Of a DNA stretch of 5,076 nucleotides, positions 1 through 5,017 are shown in pieces. The notes below the pieces were generated by a model, which was not told where the DNA came from, ran no database searches, and saw only the letters and a program-made list of their open reading frames with translations. The position numbers and the translations under genes are program-made. The number at the start of each line of letters is the position of its first letter. Positions within the stretch are counted from its first letter, which is position 1. The stretch is from the NCBI GenBank assembly GCA_001872985.1, contig MNYA01000126.1, forward strand, positions 1 through 5,076, written 5' to 3'. This DNA is from a bacterium CG2_30_54_10 (GTDB lineage: Bacteria; Muiribacteriota; Ozemobacteria; Ozemobacterales; Ozemobacteraceae).

Positions 1-300
1 ACCTTCTTCGTTGATGCGCTGCCACTGCTGTTCTTTCGACCGGCTACCTCTTTTTTGGAATGCGCCCGTGGCCTCCGCGGTTTTCTTGAAATTCTTGAGG
101 TATTTAGCATTCTTTGGTATTCACGCTTCTTGCTTATGACCGGTGGGAAATCTTTGCAGACCATTCTTCATCGCCGATTTTTGCCTTTTGGCCTCGGAAA
201 TGGCTTTCTTGATGGCACCGATAACGAAATTTTTCACCTTCAAACCAAGATTCGCCGCGAGAGATTTATTTTCCGATGAAGGTTGGACTCGAGAGGGATG
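1..300 (-). other. Possible degenerate or partial reading frame, function unknown
   Basis: On the minus strand one frame is open from just after a TAA (301-303) to the window edge, except for a single in-frame TGA at 121-123. Both sides look mildly protein-like: Lys/Ala-rich before the stop (KNFVIGAIKKAISEAKRQK) and charged after it (KNFKKTAEATGAFQKRG). No convincing start codon with a Shine-Dalgarno sequence is seen. A second minus-strand frame begins at an ATG near 160 and runs off the left edge, but it is simply Lys/Arg/Ser-rich. I do not recognise a family. It could be a decayed gene, the edge of a gene continuing to the left, or chance openness. Confidence is low. Confidence 0.2.
79..133. 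repeat. Imperfect ~55-bp direct repeat, copy A
   Basis: This stretch aligns with 597-652 in the same orientation, with about 42 of 56 positions identical and one gap by eye. Shared blocks are GGTTTTCTTGAA, TTTAGCATT, TTTGG and TCACGCT. Read on the minus strand, one frame gives similar peptides in both copies (REYQRMLN here, RDFQKMLK in the other). That hints at a former coding relationship, but no intact gene remains. It could be a dispersed repeat or an old duplication. Confidence 0.5.
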
Positions 301-359
301 TTAATTCTGGTCGTGGCTTTTCCCAGATAGCGCCTCCAAATCGAGTTGTAACCAGTAGA

Positions 360-370
360 TACAAAATTTC
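360..370. repeat. 11-bp direct repeat TACAAAATTTC, left copy
   Basis: TACAAAATTTC occurs here and again at 503-513, on either side of the hairpin array. The left copy is also the core of an 18-bp near-palindrome at 358-375 (GATAC, eight bases, GTATC). Matching short direct repeats around a palindromic segment are what a target-site duplication would look like, but an AT-rich 11-mer can also recur by chance. Confidence 0.4.
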
Positions 371-413
371 GTATCATCTCAATAAGTCGGGAGAAGAGTG
401 AAGGCAGGCCGGA

Positions 414-428
414 GGGCGCAAAGCGCCC
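414..428. other. Hairpin 1 of the array (6-bp stem)
   Basis: A perfect inverted repeat: GGGCGC (414-419), loop AAA, GCGCCC (423-428). It is the first of three consecutive GC-rich hairpins in a stretch without a gene. No T-run follows it, so it is not a terminator by itself. Confidence 0.6.
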
Positions 429-443
429 GACCGCGGAGGATGA

Positions 444-468
444 GCCTCGCGAATTCACTTCGCGAGGC
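444..468. other. Hairpin 2 of the array (10-bp perfect stem)
   Basis: GCCTCGCGAA (444-453) pairs perfectly with TTCGCGAGGC (459-468) around the five-base loop TTCAC. Bases 433-439 (GCGGAGG) could instead pair with 445-450 (CCTCGC) with one bulged G, so two mutually exclusive folds exist on the plus strand. The 10-bp stem should be clearly more stable. Confidence 0.65.
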
Positions 469-469
469 G

Positions 470-495
470 AAGGGGGGCGCGTGCCCCCCTTTTTT
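470..495 (+). terminator. Rho-independent terminator-like hairpin
   Basis: On the plus strand AAGGGGGGC (470-478) pairs with GCCCCCCTT (483-491) around the loop GCGT, and TTTT (492-495) follows at once. A strong GC stem with a T-run is the classic intrinsic terminator form. The orientation suits plus-strand transcripts, yet no plus-strand gene is visible to the left. Read on the minus strand the stem lacks a following T-run, so it should not end rubrerythrin transcripts. It may be the 3' end of a short RNA or part of a palindromic repeat element. Confidence 0.6.
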
Positions 496-502
496 GAGAA
501 GT

Positions 503-513
503 TACAAAATTTC
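503..513. repeat. 11-bp direct repeat TACAAAATTTC, right copy
   Basis: Identical to 360-370, starting eight bases after the T-run of the terminator-like hairpin. With the left copy it brackets 132 bp that contain all three hairpins. Confidence 0.4.
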
Positions 514-596
514 CGCCAAAAGGTGAGGGATTTGCAGATACCCAATGGGGGGGCTAAATTTCTCCCTTTGCGGTCTGCGGTCACTACGTCCTCACT

Positions 597-652
597 GGTT
601 TTCTTGAATTACCAGGGGTGCTTTAGCATTTTTTGGAAATCACGCTCGAAGC
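597..652. repeat. Imperfect ~55-bp direct repeat, copy B
   Basis: Partner of the repeat at 79-133. It starts 15 bp past the rubrerythrin stop codon, on the downstream side. In the minus-strand frame that yields RDFQKMLK it ends in a TAA within eight residues, so it does not encode a usable protein here. The two copies enclose the hairpin array and its short direct repeats. Confidence 0.5.
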
Positions 653-667
653 TCGGTTCAAGGCAAA

Positions 668-1246
668 TCAGTAATTGATTTCCGCCACCTCGAAATGAGC
701 CTGAGGATGCTGACATGCGGGGCACATTTGGGGCGCGGTATCGCCTTCGTGGATGTACCCGCAGTTGCGGCATTTCCAGCGTGTGGGCTTGGCTTTTTTG
801 AAAACCTCGTTCTTCTTCAGGTTTTCAAGAAGCTTTAGGTATCTCGCCTCATGTTCCTTCTCGACTTTGGAGATCATCCGAAAAATCGTGGCGACCTCGG
901 TGAAGCCTTCTTCCTGGGCGATATTCGCAAACCCGGGGTAGAGTTTCGTCCACTCTTCATTCTCTCCAGCCGCGCTTGCCTTCAGGTTTTCGGTGGTTGT
1001 TCCGAATTTCCCGGCGGGATACATGGCGGTGATTTCGAGGGCATCCCCGGAATCCAGAAACTTGAAAAATCTCTTGGCATGCTCTTTTTCATTGTCGGCG
1101 GTCTCAAGGAAAAAGGCGGCCATCTGCTCCAGACCTTCTTTCTTGGCGACACTCGCAAAATAGGTGTAGCGATTGCGTGCCTGGGATTCCCCGGCAAATG
1201 CCTTCAATAGATTCTTTTCTGTCTTGGAGCCTTTGATTTTTGCCAT
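668..1246 (-). CDS. rbr: Rubrerythrin
   Basis: A 192-residue cytoplasmic non-haem iron peroxidase that reduces hydrogen peroxide to water with electrons from an NAD(P)H-linked donor, protecting anaerobes and microaerophiles. The N-terminal ferritin-like four-helix domain (about 1-145) carries the diiron ligand pattern: E20 in FAGESQARNRY, E53 and H56 in NEKEH, E95 and E98 in GENEEW, E129 and H132 in VEKEH. The C-terminal rubredoxin domain holds an Fe(Cys)4 site, C159-x2-C162 and C175-x2-C178. Length and domain order match classical rubrerythrin and no key ligand is missing. The ATG start has a strong Shine-Dalgarno GGGAGG (1255-1260) eight bases upstream. It lies 112 bp after the second HD hydrolase gene, far enough for its own promoter. 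No minus-strand terminator was found after its stop. Family assignment is firm; the physiological role is inferred from the family. Confidence 0.96.
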   Translation of the reverse strand: MAKIKGSKTEKNLLKAFAGESQARNRYTYFASVAKKEGLEQMAAFFLETADNEKEHAKRFFKFLDSGDALEITAMYPAGKFGTTTENLKASAAGENEEWTKLYPGFANIAQEEGFTEVATIFRMISKVEKEHEARYLKLLENLKKNEVFKKAKPTRWKCRNCGYIHEGDTAPQMCPACQHPQAHFEVAEINY

Positions 1247-1287
1247 TTGCTTTTCCTCCCGAAAATTTGGTTGTTACTGCTTCGGAT

Positions 1288-1316
1288 ACGATACTCCATT
1301 TCGAGTCGTTTGCGAA
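1288..1316 (-). promoter_or_regulatory. Candidate sigma-70 promoter for rubrerythrin
   Basis: On the minus strand TTCGCA (1316-1311, four of six against TTGACA) and TATCGT (1293-1288, four of six against TATAAT) are exactly 17 bases apart. The predicted start would leave a leader of roughly 35 bases. A small inverted repeat, TTTCG-N9-CGAAA (1299-1317), overlaps the -35 box and could be an operator, though five-base arms are near chance. No classical PerR or Fur box is evident. Confidence 0.3.
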
Positions 1317-1358
1317 ACATATCATCTCAAAAACTTGGGAAACCATTTCAATCACCGC

Positions 1359-1835
1359 TCAAAGAGAGTCGTCGAATTGTTGGAAAATTGCGAGGAGCCG
1401 ATCTCCGCGAGGATCGGAGTGATGCTTCGCAACACGTCTCACCAGAAGGGCTGGAGCTCCAAGACGTCGAAGAATCCTTGCGCTGAGGATGGGGTGAGCC
1501 CGGTTTGGTATCGGAAGCAGCGCTTTCACTATCCGCTCAAAAAGAAATGGACGGGTGATTCCTTTCCCGAGATCGTGTGTCAGCGCAAGGATCACCAATT
1601 CATCGCGATCGCTCAAAAGCAGAGAGGTATCATTCAAAATAGCTTTGTACAAGCGTAGCACGTGGGCCTTTTCGGACCCACCGAGACAATCGAAGGCCTT
1701 TCGCCAGGGGCCAGGCAGCCTGGATCTTGCTTCAGAAAGAATTGCCGGATCAACCTTCGGCCAAAGTACCGAGTGAAACTGACGGAGCCTGTAGGCTGCC
1801 CGCTCGATGAACCGCTCGATGAGCGGGACAATCAC
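1359..1835 (-). CDS. HD-domain metal-dependent hydrolase
   Basis: A 158-residue soluble protein of the HD phosphohydrolase superfamily; substrate unknown. Visible motifs are an early histidine in EKAHVLRLY (H58), the signature H87-D88 in LTHDLGKG, H114 in AHPILSARIL and H138/H139 in AKHH, a set consistent with a metal site. The N-terminal part (YRLRQF) resembles small single-domain HD proteins often annotated only as HD family phosphohydrolase. I place the start at GTG 1835, which overlaps the rarA TGA (sequence GTGA) and has GGAGAG five bases upstream. A further upstream GTG at 1874 would add 13 residues inside rarA and is less likely. The overlap implies translational coupling with rarA. 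It is not detectably the same family as the HD gene on the other side of rarA. HD fold is confident, function is not. Confidence 0.85.
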   Translation of the reverse strand: MIVPLIERFIERAAYRLRQFHSVLWPKVDPAILSEARSRLPGPWRKAFDCLGGSEKAHVLRLYKAILNDTSLLLSDRDELVILALTHDLGKGITRPFLFERIVKALLPIPNRAHPILSARILRRLGAPALLVRRVAKHHSDPRGDRLLAIFQQFDDSL

Positions 1836-3187
1836 TTTTTCTCTCCATCGAGGTTGCGAAAGCGTTCCGGCCACAATGCGGAAAGCCGGTCGAGGGTGCT
1901 CTTTTCCTTGCCGATCGGCTTGGGCCTGTAAAATTGGCGCGGTTCCATCCCGTCCGGAAAGTAGTTCTCGCGAATGAAACCCCCGGGAAAATCATGTGGA
2001 TATCGATACTTCCGACCGTAATCCAGGGACTTCATTAGGCGGGTTGGCGCGTTGCGCAAAAGCAAGGGAACCGGAGGTTCGCCATCGGATCGAATCTGTT
2101 CGATGACACTTTTCTCGGCCATGTACAAGGCATTGCTTTTCGGCGCTGCGGCGAGGTAGACCGCCAGATGCGCGAGGGAAAGGTGCGCTTCCGGAGGGCC
2201 TACGAATTCGAACGCCTGGGCGGCAGACATTGCAAGGGTTAGAGCGAACGGATCTGCCATGCCGATGTCTTCGGAGGCGAATCTGATCATCCGCCGCAGG
2301 ATGAACCGAGGGCTTTCCCCGCCTTCGAGCATTCGATAGAGCCAGTAGAGGGCTGCATCCGGGTCGCTTCCACGCATACATTTGTGAAGGGCGGAGATGA
2401 GGTTGTAATGTTCTTCCCCCCCCTTGTCGTATCTGATTGCCTTGGTCTGAAAAACATCCGCAACCAAGACCTGATCGATTTTCGGGTGATAAGGATCTTT
2501 TTGTCGGGCCACCTCGCAGCAGGTTTCCAGGACATTGAGCGCGATCCTGGCGTCACCGGCCGCCATCTCGGAAATCCGATCGAGGGAGTCTGTTTCCCAG
2601 GACGGGTGGGGCTCCCTTGACAATTGCGGATCGACGGCCAGTGCGGAATCGAGGAGCTTTCGCACATCCTCTGGGGACAAGGGATTGAGCACAAGTACCT
2701 GGCAGCGGGACAGCAAAGCCGAAACGATCTCGAAACTGGGGTTTTCGGTCGTCGCGCCGATAAGGATGACAGCTCCGGATTCGATATGGGGAAGGAGGGC
2801 ATCCTGTTGGCCTCTGTTGTAGCGATGGATCTCGTCTATGAACAGGATGGTGTTCCGGCCATGGTGGGTTCTTGAAACACGGGCGCGTTCGCAGGCGTCT
2901 TTCAGATCCTTGATTCCGGAGGAAACCGCGGACAACGAGATGAATTCGGAATCCGCCAACCGGGCTATGACCCGTGCAAGAGTCGTTTTTCCGCATCCCG
3001 GGGGGCCCCAGAGGATCATCGAACCGCATTTGCCGGCCGCGAGAAGCGAACGAAGCGGTTTTCCCGAGCCCAGAAGGTGATTCTGCCCAAGAATGCGGTC
3101 CAGGTCGCCCGGCCGCATTCGATCCGCGAGCGGACGGAAGATCGACCCGGATTCGTCGGGCGGGGAAGTATCAAAAAGATCGTTCAT
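1832..3187 (-). CDS. rarA: Replication-associated recombination protein RarA (MgsA), AAA+ ATPase
   Basis: A 451-residue member of the RarA/MgsA/WRNIP1 family, related to clamp-loader ATPases. These proteins act at stalled forks and single-stranded DNA gaps, with SSB as a known partner in E. coli. Motifs: Walker A GPPGCGKT (61-68), Walker B LFIDEI followed by HRYNRGQQDALLP (115-133), sensor 1 GATTENPSFE (144-153), and arginine finger in LLSR (R161). The C-terminal half carries the family blocks RGSDPDAALYWLYRMLEGG, ASEDIGMADP and YPHDFPGGFIRENYFPD. Length is normal. The ATG at 3187 is chosen; TTG 3193 is an in-frame alternative adding two residues. No clear Shine-Dalgarno precedes either, so initiation may depend on the upstream HD gene, which ends 20 bp before. 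An 8-G run at codons 255-258 is a potential slippage site. The identification is firm. Confidence 0.97.
   Translation of the reverse strand: MNDLFDTSPPDESGSIFRPLADRMRPGDLDRILGQNHLLGSGKPLRSLLAAGKCGSMILWGPPGCGKTTLARVIARLADSEFISLSAVSSGIKDLKDACERARVSRTHHGRNTILFIDEIHRYNRGQQDALLPHIESGAVILIGATTENPSFEIVSALLSRCQVLVLNPLSPEDVRKLLDSALAVDPQLSREPHPSWETDSLDRISEMAAGDARIALNVLETCCEVARQKDPYHPKIDQVLVADVFQTKAIRYDKGGEEHYNLISALHKCMRGSDPDAALYWLYRMLEGGESPRFILRRMIRFASEDIGMADPFALTLAMSAAQAFEFVGPPEAHLSLAHLAVYLAAAPKSNALYMAEKSVIEQIRSDGEPPVPLLLRNAPTRLMKSLDYGRKYRYPHDFPGGFIRENYFPDGMEPRQFYRPKPIGKEKSTLDRLSALWPERFRNLDGEKK
1841..1846 (-). promoter_or_regulatory. Ribosome binding site that sets the HD hydrolase start
   Basis: GGAGAG lies five bases before GTG 1835, within the last codons of rarA. 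It favours this start over the in-frame GTG at 1874 and supports coupling to rarA translation. Confidence 0.6.
2416..2423 (-). repeat. Homopolymer of eight G (coding strand) inside rarA
   Basis: Eight consecutive C on the plus strand read as AAG GGG GGG GAA in rarA, spanning codons 255-258. The frame is intact here. Gain or loss of one base would end family-like sequence after about residue 257, keeping the ATPase core but losing the C-terminal oligomerisation part. It may be a natural slippage site or a spot prone to sequencing error. Confidence 0.8.
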
Positions 3188-3207
3188 GTACAATAAAAGT
3201 TGGGGGA

Positions 3208-3768
3208 TTAATGAGAGGTAAGGGTAGCCTCGATGCCGACCATTGCAGCAAGTGACAATGTAATGAACTCATCGATTGGGATGCCGATCTGCTCGCATTC
3301 CAGAATGGATTCTCTGGAAACCCTTCTGGCGAAGGCTTTTTCCTTCATACGCTTTTTGATCGAACTTGTCTTAACCGAGGAGATTTTCTTGTCAGGCAGA
3401 ACCAGGGAACAGGCGACCACGAGTCCGGTGATACTTTCGGCGGCAGCGAGGGAGTGTTCCAGGCGATTCTGACGGACCGCTCCGGTTGCCTCGTTGTGGG
3501 CGGTGATTGCCTGAAGATAGCTTTCCGGAACCCCTTCCGCCCTCAACCATCCAACGGTTTCCAATGCGTGACGAGCGGGGGTCTCGCGTGTCAGGTCGAA
3601 ATCAAGATCGTGGAGTATTCCGATTGATTCCCAGTCGGTGGGGGGTTCCCCAAAGCGTTCTGCCAGCGCCTTCATAATCGCCCCGGTTGCCAGGGAGTGT
3701 TTTTGAAGGGCGTCATTTGAACCGAGATGTTCTTGTAAAAGTGCAAGGGTTCGTTCGCTGCTGATCAT
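3208..3768 (-). CDS. HDIG-family HD-domain hydrolase
   Basis: A 186-residue soluble HD-domain protein of the HDIG type; substrate unknown. Motifs: H24 in KHSLAT, H53-D54 in ILHDLDFDLT, H67 in ARHALE, H91 in ITAHN, then AAESITGLVVA and LPDKKISSVKTSSIKKR, followed by KAFARRVSRESI and a C-terminal helix ending in AAMVGIE. This block order is characteristic of a widespread bacterial family of about 185-190 residues. The ATG at 3768 is preferred: GGAG lies nine bases upstream, the length matches the family, and a good promoter at 3832-3859 would start transcripts near 3825. Alternatives at 3783 and 3819 would add 5 and 17 residues. The gene is first in the cluster and sits 20 bp upstream of rarA, so co-transcription is likely. 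The fold is confident; reaction and pathway are not known. Confidence 0.88.
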   Translation of the reverse strand: MISSERTLALLQEHLGSNDALQKHSLATGAIMKALAERFGEPPTDWESIGILHDLDFDLTRETPARHALETVGWLRAEGVPESYLQAITAHNEATGAVRQNRLEHSLAAAESITGLVVACSLVLPDKKISSVKTSSIKKRMKEKAFARRVSRESILECEQIGIPIDEFITLSLAAMVGIEATLTSH

Positions 3769-3777
3769 TGGAAAAAT

Positions 3778-3781
3778 CTCC
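3778..3781 (-). promoter_or_regulatory. Ribosome binding site that sets the HDIG hydrolase start
   Basis: GGAG ends nine bases before ATG 3768. The ATG at 3819 would lie only about six bases from the predicted transcript start and has no comparable site, so 3768 is favoured. Confidence 0.5.
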
Positions 3782-3831
3782 ATCTGATGGCGCGCAAGGG
3801 GCGCCGAATATCCCACCATTGGGAAAAACCT

Positions 3832-3859
3832 ATTCTATCACGTCTATTTAAAATGGCAA
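3832..3859 (-). promoter_or_regulatory. Sigma-70-type promoter of the HD-rarA-HD cluster
   Basis: On the minus strand TTGCCA (3859-3854, five of six against TTGACA) and TAGAAT (3837-3832, five of six against TATAAT) are separated by 16 bases. It sits in the 159-bp gap after the epimerase gene, just where a new transcript for the three-gene cluster should begin. The predicted leader to ATG 3768 is about 55-60 bases. Confidence 0.55.
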
Positions 3860-3927
3860 TGGATGCGCCTTGCGCAGTTTTTCCGGTTCATCCGAGCGGG
3901 GAGGCTGATGGCGTTTTGTGAGGGACT

Positions 3928-4872
3928 TCAACTGTCCTCCAGGCTCCGCTGGTACCAGGCGACCGTTTTCCGTAATCCATCGGCGAAACCAAGGCGAGGA
4001 ACGAACCCAAGGACTTCCCTGGCGAGGCTTATATCGGCAACGGAATCCCGGACATCGCCGGGTTGTTTCGCCGCAAACAAAGGAGTGAGCTCGGTCTTCA
4101 TCACCCCGTTGAGCGTAGCAACCAGGTCCAGAAGGCTGATTCTCTTTCCACCGGCCACGTTGATGGCGCGACCGACCGCCGCGGGAGCGGTTGCAGCGAG
4201 CAGATTGCAGCGTGCAACCTCTCCGACGAAAATGAAATCACGTGTCTGCAAGCCATCCCCGAAAATTGTGGGGGGTTCTCCGCGCAAAATCCGCGTGACG
4301 AATTTGGGAATCACGGCCGCATACTCGGAATCGGGATCCTGGCGCGGCCCGAAAACATTGAAATAGCGCAAGGATACCGTCTCGAGAGCTTTCAACTCAG
4401 AAAAAACGCGGAGATAATACTCGCCGGATAACTTTTGGGCTGCATAGGGGCTGGCCGGCGCTGGAGGCATGTTTTCGCGTTTCGGGAAACCGGGATCGTT
4501 TCCGTAGACGGCGGAACTGCTGGCGAGGACAAGCCGTCGGACACCCGCGGAACGAGCTGCGGAGAGCAGGTTGACCGTCCCTGTCAGGTTGGCGGCGTGG
4601 GTTCCGACGGGATCGGCCACCGACCGGGGAACTGATGGAATCGCTGCCTGGTGGAAAACGACCTCAACCCCGGCAACTGCCTTTGCGCAATCGTCAAAAC
4701 ATGCCACGTCGCCTAGATGAACTTCCACGTCCTTTCGCAGGTGATCGAGATTGGACTGACTTCCGGTCGAAAAATTGTCCAGGATACGGACCTCCCAGTT
4801 GTTTTCCAGCAGGATCTCGACGATATGGGAACCGATAAACCCGGCGCCCCCTGATACCAATGCTTTCGACAT
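3928..4872 (-). CDS. NAD-dependent NDP-sugar epimerase/dehydratase (extended SDR)
   Basis: A 314-residue cytoplasmic enzyme of the GalE-like extended short-chain dehydrogenase/reductase family. It probably interconverts UDP-hexoses or UDP-N-acetylhexosamines for surface polysaccharide. Visible motifs: Rossmann GGAGFIGSH (8-16, G8-x2-G11-x2-G14), acidic D32 in ILDNFSTG for the adenine ribose, GD at 54-55, catalytic serine region LASSSAVYG (116-124), Y143-x3-K147, then RYFNVFGPRQDP (169-180), GDGLQTRDF (205-213) and QPGDVRDSVAD (270-280). The wording around the active site is closest to the UDP-GlcNAc/UDP-Glc 4-epimerase group, but substrate cannot be settled by eye. The ATG at 4872 has AGAGGTGA (4876-4883) well placed as a Shine-Dalgarno. 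The gene appears separate from the downstream cluster, which has its own promoter. A CCTT repeat tract lies about 145 bp upstream. Confidence 0.93.
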   Translation of the reverse strand: MSKALVSGGAGFIGSHIVEILLENNWEVRILDNFSTGSQSNLDHLRKDVEVHLGDVACFDDCAKAVAGVEVVFHQAAIPSVPRSVADPVGTHAANLTGTVNLLSAARSAGVRRLVLASSSAVYGNDPGFPKRENMPPAPASPYAAQKLSGEYYLRVFSELKALETVSLRYFNVFGPRQDPDSEYAAVIPKFVTRILRGEPPTIFGDGLQTRDFIFVGEVARCNLLAATAPAAVGRAINVAGGKRISLLDLVATLNGVMKTELTPLFAAKQPGDVRDSVADISLAREVLGFVPRLGFADGLRKTVAWYQRSLEDS

Positions 4873-5017
4873 CCGTCACCTCTGTAGAAAAAATTTCAGG
4901 TTCAGTGCAAGCGGGAGATCATGACCGTCAAGGGAACCAAAACCGGCACCAAGTAACCCGATCGCCTAGGAAATTGTATTTTTCAGGTGCGTTTCGGTGG
5001 CTTTTCCCTTATCCTGA
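4873..5017 (-). other. Upstream region of the epimerase gene
   Basis: Apart from the epimerase Shine-Dalgarno at 4876-4883, no convincing promoter is seen. A TACAAT (4978-4973) resembles a -10 box but lacks a -35 partner, and a TTGACG (4931-4926) lacks a -10. One minus-strand frame that is open through the CCTT tract ends at a TAG at 4966-4968, so the tail of an upstream gene is possible. Confidence 0.35.

Noticed and set aside
547..553. Run of seven G near the hairpin array
   Set aside because: It could pair with the C-run of the terminator stem (484-489), but it is transcribed after that stem would already have folded, so a switch role is not supported.
240..584. Minus-strand open frame of about 114 codons beginning at a GTG
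   Set aside because: It runs straight through the GC-rich hairpin array, has no ribosome binding site and shows no family motif, so its openness is best explained by the palindromic GC-rich sequence.
481..678. Plus-strand open frame of about 65 codons starting in the terminator stem
   Set aside because: The GTG start lies inside the hairpin loop, there is no Shine-Dalgarno sequence, and the frame overlaps the rubrerythrin end without recognisable content.
1173..1658. Plus-strand open frame of about 161 codons
   Set aside because: It lies antisense to the rubrerythrin start and the second HD gene, both supported by motifs and ribosome binding sites, and its composition is that of a shadow frame.
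3864..3882. Hairpin TGCGC-CTT-GCGCA followed by GTTTTT on the plus strand
   Set aside because: The stem is only 5 bp and no plus-strand gene precedes it. On the minus strand no T-run follows, so it is not a good terminator for the epimerase gene.
3863..4366. Plus-strand open frame of about 167 codons
   Set aside because: It is antisense to the motif-rich C-terminal half of the epimerase and has no family signature.
4926..4978. TTGACG and TACAAT boxes as an epimerase promoter
   Set aside because: TACAAT lies upstream of TTGACG in the direction of transcription, and neither has a partner at 16-18 bases, so they do not form a promoter.
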